DNA of 40,449 nucleotides. Origin: CAZSCF01 sp964547585 (GTDB taxonomy: Bacteria; Patescibacteriota; Minisyncoccia; Moranbacterales; UBA2206). A program made the translations under genes and the position numbers. The DNA lies in the NCBI GenBank assembly GCA_964547585.1, contig CAZJOI010000008.1, forward strand, positions 1 to 40,449, given 5' to 3'. Below the pieces are notes generated by a model. That model was not told the origin of the DNA. It saw nothing but the letters and a program-made list of their open reading frames with translations, and ran no database searches. Each line of letters starts with the position of its first letter. Positions within the stretch are counted from its first letter, which is position 1. Positions 20,191 to 28,110 of this stretch are shown here, in pieces.

Positions 20191-20316
20191 GCAATTCTAA
20201 ATTTTAAATTCTAAATTTTAATTGAAATCTAAATGATTAAATTTTTTAAAAATTAATTAATTTAGAAATTAAAAATTGATTTAAAATTTAAAATTAAAAA
20301 TTTAAAATTTTCAAGG
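20191..20316. repeat. AT-rich palindromic word element before rmuC
   Basis: Reiterated TAAATTTTAAATTC words on the left mirror TTTAAAATTTAAAATT on the right, so the whole 125 bp folds on itself. It ends AAATTTTCAAGGC directly before the rmuC ATG, the same terminus as the 132-bp repeats (AAATTTTCAA). Confidence 0.6.
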
Positions 20317-20317
20317 C

Positions 20318-21421
20318 ATGCTTTATTTTTTAATCGGAATTGTGGCTTTATTAGCACTCATTTTACTTTGGGTTGTTTTTGATTTGAAAAAGAATATTCA
20401 AGCCGGATCAGATAAAAGCGAGGAGCGAGAAAAAACAGCGGTAATTTTGGACAGACTGAAGATGTTGAGTCAGCAAAATCAGGAATTGCGCAAAGAAATT
20501 GATTCAAAATTATCCGAATCGCATCGAACAACTAATGAGCATATGAATCAAACAATCCGCACAGTGCAAGGAATTACGGGTCAATCGGCCAAGTTGATAG
20601 GGGATGTGACAGAGAAGCTTACTAAGCTAGATGAAACAAATAGGCAGGTTGTTAATTTTTCTGCTCAATTACAAAATTTGCAGGATATTTTGAAAAACCC
20701 CAAACAGCGTGGAATTCTGGGGGAATATTATCTGGAAACTTTACTCAAGAATGTTTTGGCTCCAGATCAATATAGAATGCAATTTGAATTTAAAAATGGT
20801 GAAATAGTAGATGCGGCTGTTTTTGTGAAAGACAAGGTCATCCCCGTTGATTCAAAATTTTCATTGGAAAATTACAACAGACTAATCGAAGCCCAAGATC
20901 CAGCCGAAAAAGAGCGTCTGGAAAAAGCCTTTGTAAATGATCTCAAGCTTCGAATTGCAGAAACTTCAAAGTACATTCGTCCAGAAGAAAATACAATGGA
21001 TTTTGCTTTTATGTTTATTCCTCATGAAGCCATCTATTATGATTTACTCATCAATAAGATCGGTGCTATAACCGAAGATACCGAAAATCTCATTCAACGA
21101 GCGGCGGGAAAATATAAGGTGATTATTGTTTCTCCAACTTCATTTTTAGCCTATTTGCAGACAGTTTTGCAAGGTCTCAGAGCTTTTACAATTGAAGAAA
21201 ATGCCAAAGAAATTCGAGCTAATGTAGAAAAACTCGGAAAACATATTGCTTCGTATGAAGAATATTTAAAAAAATTAGGAGGCAGTCTCAGCACGACGGT
21301 TAGTCACTTTAATACAGCACATAAGGAATTTGGTAAAATCGACAAAGATGTCTCCAAAATAGCTGAAACTGAAAAAACTATCGAACCGCTGATTCTCGAA
21401 AAACCACATGAGAATCAATAA
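20318..21421 (+). CDS. rmuC: RmuC-type DNA recombination/repair protein
   Basis: 367 residues. An N-terminal membrane helix (LIGIVALLALILLWVVF), then a coiled coil of about 100 residues, then the RmuC catalytic-like domain: QRGILGEYYLETLLKNVL, IVDAAVFVKDKVIPVDSKFSLENY, FMFIPHEAIYYDLL and ITEDTENLIQRAAGKYKVIIVSPTSFLAYL. The VDxKF core belongs to the PD-(D/E)xK nuclease-like fold. RmuC limits inversions at short inverted repeats in E. coli, which is notable in a genome so rich in palindromes. The next gene begins within 20 nt. Confidence 0.9.
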   Translation: MLYFLIGIVALLALILLWVVFDLKKNIQAGSDKSEEREKTAVILDRLKMLSQQNQELRKEIDSKLSESHRTTNEHMNQTIRTVQGITGQSAKLIGDVTEKLTKLDETNRQVVNFSAQLQNLQDILKNPKQRGILGEYYLETLLKNVLAPDQYRMQFEFKNGEIVDAAVFVKDKVIPVDSKFSLENYNRLIEAQDPAEKERLEKAFVNDLKLRIAETSKYIRPEENTMDFAFMFIPHEAIYYDLLINKIGAITEDTENLIQRAAGKYKVIIVSPTSFLAYLQTVLQGLRAFTIEENAKEIRANVEKLGKHIASYEEYLKKLGGSLSTTVSHFNTAHKEFGKIDKDVSKIAETEKTIEPLILEKPHENQ

Positions 21422-21438
21422 TCAATGAACAATGAACA

Positions 21439-21849
21439 ATGAACAAGAACATTGCAGAGAGAATAAAAACGTCAAAATTTGTAGCTTATTTTAGATTGTT
21501 TTTTGCACAAGATTATTTTCACAGTGTCATTGCAGTCTGGCTCATGGCTTTAAGTTTAGTTGCTAATCTGGTTAATTGGTTGATTCTTGAGATTTTCATC
21601 CGACCCATTGACCTGCCAATAATTTTGCATTACAATGTTTACTTCGGGGTTGATATGATGGGTGACTATAGAGAAGCCTTTATTTTGCCTTTAATTGGGC
21701 TTATTTTATTACTCATAAACCTCTTTCTGTCTCTTTTTCTCTATAAGAAAAAAGAAAGAATTGCCAGTTATTTGTTGCTGATGGCAGCCTTAATGATCCA
21801 GCTGGCCCTCATTGTTTCATCAGTTAGCGTAATTATTATCAACTACTAA
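21439..21849 (+). CDS. small integral membrane protein, unknown function
   Basis: 136 residues with about three membrane segments: 31-55, 78-101 and 108-133. No catalytic motif. Its start is the third of three tandem 7-nt repeats ATGAACA (21425, 21432, 21439), which place an ATG in every frame; only the last opens this gene. The stop overlaps the start of the glycosyltransferase (TAATG), so the two are translationally coupled. It may assist the glycosyltransferase in the membrane. Confidence 0.6.
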   Translation: MNKNIAERIKTSKFVAYFRLFFAQDYFHSVIAVWLMALSLVANLVNWLILEIFIRPIDLPIILHYNVYFGVDMMGDYREAFILPLIGLILLLINLFLSLFLYKKKERIASYLLLMAALMIQLALIVSSVSVIIINY

Positions 21850-23555
21850 TGTTTAGTTTTCCTAATCCCAAAACAATCGATAAAAAAGAAAGAAAGGTGC
21901 AAAGATCCCTGGAAGTCATTCCAGGTATTTTAACTTGGGGGACACTCATTGGTATGTTTGTCCTTTCTTTTCATGTCCCTCTTTGGGTAGCTATTTTTGT
22001 TATTATTTTTGATCTTTATTGGATCTTTAGAACTATTTTTATTACCTATTATTCTTTACAGGGTTTTTTCAAACTAAGGGAGGGGATTAAAATTAATTGG
22101 TGGGAGAGGTGTCAGAATATTGAAAATCCAGCTGAATTTAAAAAAAATATTTCTCTTAAAATCGAACAACTAAAAAATAATCTTTCTCGTGGCGAATTAT
22201 TGAGATGGAAAGAAAAAAGAATAATCAAAAAAGAAATCAAAAGACAGAAAAAATATCTTGAGGAAGTCTCGCTGATAGAAAAAACATTTTCTGGTTCAAA
22301 CGAAAAGATTCTTGACTGGAGAGAAATTGTGCATGTGGTAATGTTTCCAACTGCAGGAGAGGACGCTAGCATAATCGAACCCTCTATTCAATCAATTGCT
22401 GATGCTAATTTTCCCAATAAGCAGTTTATTATTTTGCTAGCGACTGAAGAGCGTGAGCCGGAAGAGATGCGTCTTAAAAAGGTAAATTATTTGCAAAACA
22501 AGTTTGCAGGAGTTTTCCGTGATTTTATTGTAACAACGCACAAAGTAAGGGATGATGAAATGAGAGCTAAGGGTTCAAATGCTACCTACGCTGCCAGGGA
22601 ACTAGTTACTTACTTAAATGAAAGAAATATTGATTTTAAAAAGGTAATCTTCTCTAATTTTGATTGCGACAGCGTGGCGCACCCGGAATATTTTTCAGCT
22701 TTGACCTATGAGTACATCACCGATCCCAAACGGCTGCAAAGGAGTTATCAGCCATTGCCGATGTATCACAATAATATTTGGGATACCAATGCCTTTGTTC
22801 GCGTGATTGTGACTGGTTCAAGCTTTTGGCACATTTTTCAGAGCACTCGTCCAGAAGGCATGGTGACTTTTTCTTCTCACAGTGAGCCTTTTGATACTTT
22901 GGTTAAGGTTGATTTCTGGCCAGTTAATATGATTAGTGAAGACTCAATAATCTATTGGAAATGTTATACCTATTACAATGGAGACTATAAAGTCAAGCCG
23001 ATCTATTTGCCGGTTTCCTTAGATGCAGTTTTGGCTGAAAGCTATTGGAAAACAATAGTCAATCAATATAAGCAAAAAAGAAGATGGGCCTATGGTATTG
23101 AAAATTTTCCAGTCATCATGCGAGCTATTTGGCCAAATAGAAAAATTCAAATCAGAAAAAAATTATTCGTAGCCTTTGAGATGTTGGAAGGGCACCATTC
23201 TTGGGCCACAGCCCCTTTCATTTTGGCTGTCTTGGGATGGTTACCTCTTTTTATCGGCGGAGAAGAATTTAATCGCAGTGTTTTGGCGCATAATTTGCCA
23301 TCCATTACCCGAATGCTTATGAATATAGCTATGTTCGGTTTGATTTTTTCAGTAACGCTCAGCTTTACTTTAATGCCTCCACGACCCAAAAAATATTCCA
23401 AGTGGAGGAATATTTACTTGGTTTTGCAATGGATTCTGGTTCCGATATCCGCTCCATTTTTGGGGGCGATGCCAGCCATTGATTCACAAACCAGAATTCT
23501 TTTTGGAAAATACTTCGGAGATTTTTGGGTAACAGAAAAAATCAGGAAGAAATAA
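21849..23555 (+). CDS. membrane-embedded family 2 glycosyltransferase
   Basis: 568 residues. Two N-terminal helices (25-70), then a cytoplasmic GT2 domain. The nucleotide-sugar binding FPTAGEDASIIEPSIQSI starts it, the DxD metal site is D272-C-D274, the acceptor-side acid is in NMISEDSIIYW, and QKRRWAYGIE is the Q/RxxRW motif of processive, cellulose-synthase-like enzymes. Three or four helices close the protein. The charged insert between helix 2 and the GT domain (about 80-150) is unusual. It probably makes or exports a cell-surface polysaccharide, together with the GT4 gene downstream. Confidence 0.85.
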   Translation: MFSFPNPKTIDKKERKVQRSLEVIPGILTWGTLIGMFVLSFHVPLWVAIFVIIFDLYWIFRTIFITYYSLQGFFKLREGIKINWWERCQNIENPAEFKKNISLKIEQLKNNLSRGELLRWKEKRIIKKEIKRQKKYLEEVSLIEKTFSGSNEKILDWREIVHVVMFPTAGEDASIIEPSIQSIADANFPNKQFIILLATEEREPEEMRLKKVNYLQNKFAGVFRDFIVTTHKVRDDEMRAKGSNATYAARELVTYLNERNIDFKKVIFSNFDCDSVAHPEYFSALTYEYITDPKRLQRSYQPLPMYHNNIWDTNAFVRVIVTGSSFWHIFQSTRPEGMVTFSSHSEPFDTLVKVDFWPVNMISEDSIIYWKCYTYYNGDYKVKPIYLPVSLDAVLAESYWKTIVNQYKQKRRWAYGIENFPVIMRAIWPNRKIQIRKKLFVAFEMLEGHHSWATAPFILAVLGWLPLFIGGEEFNRSVLAHNLPSITRMLMNIAMFGLIFSVTLSFTLMPPRPKKYSKWRNIYLVLQWILVPISAPFLGAMPAIDSQTRILFGKYFGDFWVTEKIRKK

Positions 23556-23577
23556 AATTAAAGCTGCTGGAAGCTCA

Positions 23578-23705
23578 AAGATCTTCCCCCTTTGTAAAAG
23601 GGGGACAGGAGGGGGATTTTTGTCTAAATAAATCAATTTTAATATTTTCATAAAAATCCCTCTGTCCCTTCGGGGCATCTCCCCTTAGAAAAGGGAGAGA
23701 AATCA
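23578..23705. repeat. CCCCCTTT...AAAGGGGG palindrome pair (intergenic copy)
   Basis: Two palindromes facing each other (CCCCCTTTGTAAAAGGGGG and a CTCCCCTTAGAAAAGGGAG unit) with GGGGGATTT and AAATCCCTC arms between. The same element is found inside dusB (32566-32660). Confidence 0.8.
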
Positions 23706-23737
23706 TTTGGTATCGTCAAAAAGAGAGGGGCAACATA

Positions 23738-25231
23738 ATGTTAAAGTATCTTATTCCATTTATAACGTCTTTTCTCTTATCTATTTTTTTTATTTGTCTG
23801 GCTTTCTTATTTTTCAAAAAAAACATCTCTGAGGGCAGAGATTCTTTTCGACATATTCATAAAAATATTTTTCGTTGGGGTGGACTAGCCATTATTTTTA
23901 GCTTTAATCTGGCTATTTTGCTCAACAGGGATCTCTATATCTCTTTTGAACTGTGGGGGATAATGGTCGCTAGTTTGTTGATTCTAGTTGTTGGCATCTG
24001 GGATGACATTCGAGAGCTTTCTTGGAAAATTCAACTTTTATTTCAATCGCTAATAGCTGGGCTAGTTTTTTTATTTGGCATAAGAATACAATATCTGGTA
24101 AATCCTTTTGCAGGACAAATGATTCAACTGGATTCCGGATGGCTCATTGGAATTTCTTTTTTGGCAGGGCTTATCTGGATACTTTTGCTGATGAATGCTA
24201 TGAATTGGCTGGACGGGATAGATGGTCTTTCTGGGGGAGTGACTTTAATTGCTGCTGCGACGATTTTCTTTCTGAGTCTTAAAGCCGAAGTGAATCAGCC
24301 ACCGATGGCTATTATAGCTATGATTTTAGGCGGTAGCATTCTGGGATTTTTGATTTTTAACTTCAACCCAGGCAAGATTATGGCTGGAACGGCCGGATCG
24401 ATGTTTATGGGATTTGCTTTGGCAGCCTTGGCTATTTTTTCTGGAACAAAAATAGCTACAACATTACTTGTGCTTTTCATTCCAATTGTTGATTTATTGT
24501 GGGTAGTCTGGGAAAGATGGAAAAAGGGGAAATCTATCTTCATTCCGGATAAAAATCATTTGCACCACAAGCTCCTAGAACTCGGCTGGTCGCAGAGGAG
24601 GATTGCTCTTAGCTTCTATGCTACCACAGGGCTTATTGCTGTCGTAGCTCTCAATACAAGAGCTCTTGGGAAAAGCATCACTCTCATTTTATTTGCTGTT
24701 TTGATGTTACTATTTCTAATTACTATCAGTAAAGTTATTTCTGGTCAAAAAATAACACCAGAAAAGAATAAGATTTGGAAAAAAATATTACTCATAGGGC
24801 TTGGTTTGCTTATTTTAGTATCGATATCATTTTTTGTTTATAAAAGACATACAATTCTTTATTCTAAACCTGGGAACGAGATAACTGAAATAAAATTGGG
24901 TCAAGAAATATTTTTAGTCGAAACTGTCAAAAGTCCAGAAGAAAAAGAAAAAGGTCTTTCTGGCAGAGAAAGCTTATGCCAGAGATGCGCGATGCTTTTT
25001 CTTTTTGACGATTCGGCGGTGCGCAAATTTTGGATGAAGGATATGCATTTTGATCTGGACATCCTTTGGCTCAATAAAGGCGAGATAATTAAAATTTCTC
25101 CCAATATTTCGCATCAGAAAGGCGGAAAAGAATCAATTAGTTCTGCGGAGGAAGTTGATGGGATCATTGAAATAAACTCTGGAATGAGTGAAAAACTGGG
25201 ATTGAAAGTAGGAGATAAAATACAAAATTGA
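23738..25231 (+). CDS. GT4 polyprenyl-phosphate sugar-1-phosphate transferase fused to DUF192
   Basis: 497 residues. Residues 1-330 are a polytopic MraY/WecA/TagO-type enzyme that would load a sugar phosphate onto undecaprenyl phosphate. DD at 89-90 (GIWDDIRELS), NAMNWLDGIDGLSGG (151-167) and HLHHKLLELG (274-282) are present. The usual FMGDxGS Asp is replaced: the sequence is MAGTAGS with Thr218. After a further helix (about 349-368), residues 385-497 are an extracytoplasmic DUF192 domain (EKEKGLSGRE, MLFLFDD, FWMKDMHFDLDILWL) with a CQRC pair. AGAGGGG provides a Shine-Dalgarno 8-14 nt before the ATG. Confidence 0.85.
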   Translation: MLKYLIPFITSFLLSIFFICLAFLFFKKNISEGRDSFRHIHKNIFRWGGLAIIFSFNLAILLNRDLYISFELWGIMVASLLILVVGIWDDIRELSWKIQLLFQSLIAGLVFLFGIRIQYLVNPFAGQMIQLDSGWLIGISFLAGLIWILLLMNAMNWLDGIDGLSGGVTLIAAATIFFLSLKAEVNQPPMAIIAMILGGSILGFLIFNFNPGKIMAGTAGSMFMGFALAALAIFSGTKIATTLLVLFIPIVDLLWVVWERWKKGKSIFIPDKNHLHHKLLELGWSQRRIALSFYATTGLIAVVALNTRALGKSITLILFAVLMLLFLITISKVISGQKITPEKNKIWKKILLIGLGLLILVSISFFVYKRHTILYSKPGNEITEIKLGQEIFLVETVKSPEEKEKGLSGRESLCQRCAMLFLFDDSAVRKFWMKDMHFDLDILWLNKGEIIKISPNISHQKGGKESISSAEEVDGIIEINSGMSEKLGLKVGDKIQN

Positions 25232-25246
25232 TTATTTTCTGGTGTC

Positions 25247-25397
25247 ATCCCCGCGAAGGCGGGGATCCAGGCTCCAAAAATTTTTTATTATGTTAAAAAC
25301 AAGTTAAAAATTATATAATATATGTTTTTATAATTTTTTGTTCGTTTTTATCCTCCTCGAAGTTTAGTGGCAACTGGATTCCCGCCTTCGCGGGAAT
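25247..25397. repeat. inverted pair of ATTCCC-N8-GGGAAT palindromes
   Basis: Left unit ATCCCC-GCGAAGGC-GGGGAT (25247-25266) and right unit ATTCCC-GCCTTCGC-GGGAAT (25378-25397), in opposite orientation, with flanks TCCAGGCTCC and AACTGG as in the copies at 32946/33319 and in ligA. Confidence 0.85.
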
Positions 25398-25420
25398 GAC
25401 AAGTTTTAGTTTAATAAAAT

Positions 25421-25451
25421 GCAAAAACCACCCTTTTTGGGTGGTTTTTGC
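25421..25451. terminator. bidirectional terminator between the GT4 gene and the minus-strand gene
   Basis: A 13-bp stem GCAAAAACCACCC / GGGTGGTTTTTGC with a T5 loop; A and T runs on both sides allow function in either direction. Confidence 0.85.
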
Positions 25452-25485
25452 TATTGAAAAGTAGTAATATACTTTATCCAAATAA

Positions 25486-25591
25486 ATCCCTCACATTCCT
25501 GAAAAGCACAAAGCTTTACAGGAGAAGTTTATTCGCCATCCATACTTACAATATTTCGAAATGAAATAATGTTTTTTGGAAGGTGAGGGAT
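25486..25591. repeat. element with ATCCCTCAC / GTGAGGGAT ends and an internal hairpin
   Basis: The inverted ends (25486-25494 and 25583-25591) resemble those of the 3466-3598 element. Inside, TCCTG-A-AAAGC ... GCTTT-A-CAGGA (25497-25523) forms a 10-bp hairpin with one mismatch. Confidence 0.5.
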
Positions 25592-25642
25592 AAAGAACCT
25601 TAGTTTTTTTTGTTTGATAATCAGTCTTATCTATCGGAAAGA

Positions 25643-26218
25643 TCAGGTCAATGACGGCACTCTTACAGAATATTTATGCAAATTCTGAAGCTGTTTTTCA
25701 TTTAGAGTTTTTGATTTTGTGATTGCTTCTTGAACTAAGTCTTTGGAAAATTCTAGCGAAGTTCCTATTTGAATGCCTGATCCTTTACTTACTTTCTTAC
25801 GAAGATAATCTTCAATGTAAATTTTATGTTCAGGTGTTAAGTTTGTGTCCGGATTTTTTTCCAAATAGTTCGCTAGCGCTCTGCGAGCTAGATGAGTTGA
25901 GCCCTCGCCCTTGGCAGCAGATTCTATAAAAGAATTTTCTGTTTCCTGGCTTACGGCAACCTTTTCATCTGTAGTTGTTTTGGCTGTGGCAGAGTTTTCA
26001 TCAGTTGAAGAGATTGCGCCTTGTTCAGAAATTTCTTCAGAAACTTGCTTCTGATCATCTTTTCCTGTTGAGACGTCAGTTCTCTTTGAATAGGAATAAA
26101 TTCCGCCTGCAATAACGAGAACAATCACGATACTGATAATTACTCTTAAATTATCCTGTATCCATTGTTGGATATTTCCTTCACCTTCATTATTTTCTAT
26201 TGGTTGTTGTTCTTCCAT
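25643..26218 (-). CDS. membrane-anchored protein with LysM-like C-terminal domain
   Basis: 191 residues from ATG 26218, chosen because AAGGTAGGTG lies just upstream; a frame to 26245 starts before this site. An acidic N-terminus (EEQQPIENNEGEG), one membrane helix at about 26-43 (VIISIVIVLVIAGGIYSY), a Ser/Thr/Glu-rich linker, then a C-terminal domain with GEGSTHLARRALANYLEK and LTPEHKIYIEDYLRKK. These short helical blocks resemble the peptidoglycan-associated, LysM-like tails seen in Patescibacteria, but I cannot name the family. The topology (N-in, C-out) suggests an envelope role. Confidence 0.6.
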   Translation of the reverse strand: MEEQQPIENNEGEGNIQQWIQDNLRVIISIVIVLVIAGGIYSYSKRTDVSTGKDDQKQVSEEISEQGAISSTDENSATAKTTTDEKVAVSQETENSFIESAAKGEGSTHLARRALANYLEKNPDTNLTPEHKIYIEDYLRKKVSKGSGIQIGTSLEFSKDLVQEAITKSKTLNEKQLQNLHKYSVRVPSLT

Positions 26219-26365
26219 ATGTTCACCTACCTTTCTAATTGTCACTGTTTTTTCTTTTTTCCAAACGAAAAAAGATAATATCAGCGAGCTATTTAATTAT
26301 AAAAGTGCTTGCGTTGAAGCTTGCGATATTTTCCCAAAAAATGGGAAAACCGACCTCGTCCTATT

Positions 26366-26394
26366 ATTTTAAACCGAACGAATTTTGGCGTCAA
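26366..26394 (-). promoter_or_regulatory. promoter for the LysM-like membrane protein
   Basis: On the minus strand: TTGACG, 17 bp, TAAAAT. The leader of about 140 nt contains the TTTTCCCA/TGGGAAAA hairpin. Confidence 0.65.
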
Positions 26395-26502
26395 CTAGAC
26401 AAAAATGTGCATTTAGGGCGTAATAAACCGTATTAAAATTCTGTGCCTCAAATCGCCTGGAAAATAATTTGATTGAATTTTGGTTAAATATGAAAAGTTT
26501 AA

Positions 26503-26682
26503 TAATTTTCAATTTTAAATTTTTAATTTTAAATTAATTTCTAATGTCTAAATTTAAAAATGCAAAAAAAGAACATTTCACTTCGTGAGATTAAAAGAGA
26601 GTTGCCAAAAAGTTTAAAAATTTAAGCATTTTAATTTCATTTTAAATTTAAAATTTATAATTTAAAATTTTCTAGCCTGTGG
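26503..26682. repeat. AT-rich palindromic word element
   Basis: Left TTTTAAATTTTTAATTTTAA words mirrored by TTTAAATTTAAAATTTATAA on the right, ending AAATTTTCTAG, like the ends of the other word elements. The core has a small TCAC-TTC-GTGA hairpin. Confidence 0.55.
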
Positions 26683-26697
26683 ATAACTTTTTTGCTA

Positions 26698-26725
26698 TTG
26701 CAAAATAAATTATTTGGTATATAAT
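26698..26725 (+). promoter_or_regulatory. promoter for the lysine-rich mini-protein
   Basis: TTGCAA (26698-26703), 16 bp, TATAAT (26720-26725), in front of a leader of about 138 nt. Confidence 0.65.
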
Positions 26726-26869
26726 TTAAGTAAAGAAGAATTATTTTAAAAATCTAAAATATTTTTTCTTAAAATAAAAAAGGTCGAACACAAAAAGGTT
26801 AAAAATATCGAAGAGAACTATCTTCGAAAAAGAAATAAAAAACAAAAAATAGAAAGGAAGGTGAATAAC

Positions 26870-26968
26870 ATGGCAGCCAAGAAAAAAGCAGCAAAAAAGA
26901 AAGTTGTAAAAAAGGCTAAGAAAAAAGTAGCCAAGAAAAAAGTAGCTAAGAAAAAGAAAAAGAAATAG
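26870..26968 (+). CDS. 32-residue lysine/alanine-rich basic protein
   Basis: ATG 26870 to TAG 26966-26968, with GGAAGGTG 7-14 nt before the ATG, an excellent Shine-Dalgarno. The product is made almost only of Lys, Ala and Val in AKKK-type repeats (MAAKKKAAKKKVVKKAKKK at the start) with a run of Lys at the end. It resembles the tails of histone H1-like and bacterial nucleoid proteins, so I infer nucleic-acid or polyanion binding. It has its own promoter and is followed by a strong terminator at 27071, which supports a real, well-expressed gene. Confidence 0.75.
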   Translation: MAAKKKAAKKKVVKKAKKKVAKKKVAKKKKKK

Positions 26969-27070
26969 TCTTTTTATAATCTTTTTTCACTCGTTTTATT
27001 TCGCCAATGGGCGTCATAGATCGTTTGGATTAGATGGATAAGTTTTGATTAGCGAATCAAAATGCTTAAA

Positions 27071-27099
27071 GCAAAAACCGCCCTGTTGGCGGTTTTTGC
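27071..27099. terminator. bidirectional terminator between the lysine-rich gene and prmC
   Basis: A 12-bp stem GCAAAAACCGCC / GGCGGTTTTTGC with loop CTGTT. A-run and T-run on both sides fit use from either strand. Confidence 0.9.
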
Positions 27100-27119
27100 T
27101 TTATATGAGGCAAATTATC

Positions 27120-28004
27120 TTAAGAATGAAACTGACAAATCCTCCATTTTCCGGCTAAGTCTTTATGAAAAACTGGCTTGGCTTTGGGGAAATATTTTTT
27201 GACAAGTTTTTCTGTCTGTTTCTTTTGCTCGGGACTTATTTCCATGAAACACAATGCGGAGAGTTGCTTCATTTGTTTAAAAAGTCGTTCATAATGGTCT
27301 AATCCATTATTTTTACTATAAAGTGCTGATTTCGGTTCATATTTTTTTACATCAAGAGACGCTTCAGAATAAATTTTTGGTGAAAGATAGGGTAAGTTAG
27401 CCAGAATGACGAATGACCCGCTTCGCCAAAGCTTCAGCGAGGCGAGCGAATGACGAATGACGAATGATTCATTTTTTATTATTGGTTCAAGAAGATTGCC
27501 GTGTAAAAATTTTATTTTTTTATCAACTTTATTGGCAAATGCATTTTTTTGAGCTACTCGCAAAGCATTTTTGGATATATCAATTGCAACATAATCATTT
27601 TTATCTTTTATATTTTTTGCCAAGGATATAATAATGTTTCCACTACCAGTTCCAACATCAATGAGGATTTTATTTTTTGGTTTTAGCTGTAAAACTTTTC
27701 CTACTATCATTTCTGTTTCAGGGCGGGGGACAAGAGTATGCTTGTTTACGGCAAAATCAAGCCCAAAAAACTCCCTGTGGCCCAAAATATAGGCCAAGGG
27801 TTCTCCATTTGAGCGTCTTTTTGCCGAATTATTGATCTTTGCTCCTTGGCTGCCGTTTATTGAAAATTCTGGATGAGCCAAAACAAACTCTCGCGGCTTG
27901 CCAGTAGCTGCAGAAATGATAAGGTCAAGATCTAGAGAATCAATCTTTTTGTTAAGTTTTTTGAAGTCTAATATTGTTAGCAATGTATTAATTTCAAATG
28001 ACAA
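27120..28004 (-). CDS. prmC: release factor glutamine methyltransferase with an in-frame repeat insertion
   Basis: 294 residues. PrmC methylates the Gln of the GGQ motif in release factors, and its substrate prfA is directly upstream. An N-terminal helical domain, then the SAM-binding motif DVGTGSGN (116-123) and the catalytic tetrapeptide NLPY (203-206, NPPY in most). Residues about 179-200 (FVIRHSLASLKLWRSGSFVI) come from an inserted palindromic repeat with GAATGAC words, just before NLPY. The start is a TTG at 28004 inside an intergenic repeat; no upstream ATG exists in frame before a TGA, so the original start may have been overwritten. Confidence 0.9.
   Translation of the reverse strand: MSFEINTLLTILDFKKLNKKIDSLDLDLIISAATGKPREFVLAHPEFSINGSQGAKINNSAKRRSNGEPLAYILGHREFFGLDFAVNKHTLVPRPETEMIVGKVLQLKPKNKILIDVGTGSGNIIISLAKNIKDKNDYVAIDISKNALRVAQKNAFANKVDKKIKFLHGNLLEPIIKNESFVIRHSLASLKLWRSGSFVILANLPYLSPKIYSEASLDVKKYEPKSALYSKNNGLDHYERLFKQMKQLSALCFMEISPEQKKQTEKLVKKYFPKAKPVFHKDLAGKWRICQFHS
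27403..27470. repeat. GAATGAC-word palindromic element inside prmC
   Basis: Direct words AATGACGAATGAC on both sides of a palindromic core (CGCTTCGCC ... GGCGAGCG). It is translated as part of PrmC. Confidence 0.7.
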
Positions 28005-28105
28005 ATGATTAATAACAAATCAATGTCAAAATCAAAATTTATAATTTTTTTGTCATTTAATTATTTGGATTTGATTTGTCATTGGAAATTGGGAATTTGT
28101 CATTA
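28005..28105. repeat. AT-rich word element between prfA and prmC
   Basis: Words ATGACAAATGAT / ATCAAATCC mirrored by GGATTTGATTTGTCAT; the same TCATTTG words run into the first codons of prmC. Confidence 0.6.
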
Positions 28106-28110
28106 TTAGA

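Larger units (their letters stand above)
25232..25642. other. intergenic region: palindrome pair, terminator, inverted-repeat element
   Basis: This 411-bp space has no gene. It holds an inverted pair of ATTCCC-type palindromes (25247-25266 and 25378-25397), a strong terminator (25421-25451) and an element with inverted ends (25486-25591). Confidence 0.8.
26246..26869. other. intergenic region: two divergent promoters, AT-rich word element, leader hairpins
   Basis: A 624-bp space with no convincing gene (a 65-codon frame at 26239-26436 is spurious). It contains the minus-strand promoter at 26366-26394, a hairpin TTTTCCCA-AAAAA-TGGGAAAA near 26330-26350, an AT-rich palindromic element (about 26503-26682), the plus-strand promoter at 26698-26725, and a hairpin TCGAAGA-GAACTA-TCTTCGA around 26808-26827 in the leader of the lysine-rich gene. 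Confidence 0.65.

Noticed and set aside
26239..26436. 65-codon frame divergent from the LysM-like gene
   Set aside because: It overlaps the minus-strand promoter and leader, has no ribosome-binding site and shows no recognisable protein features.
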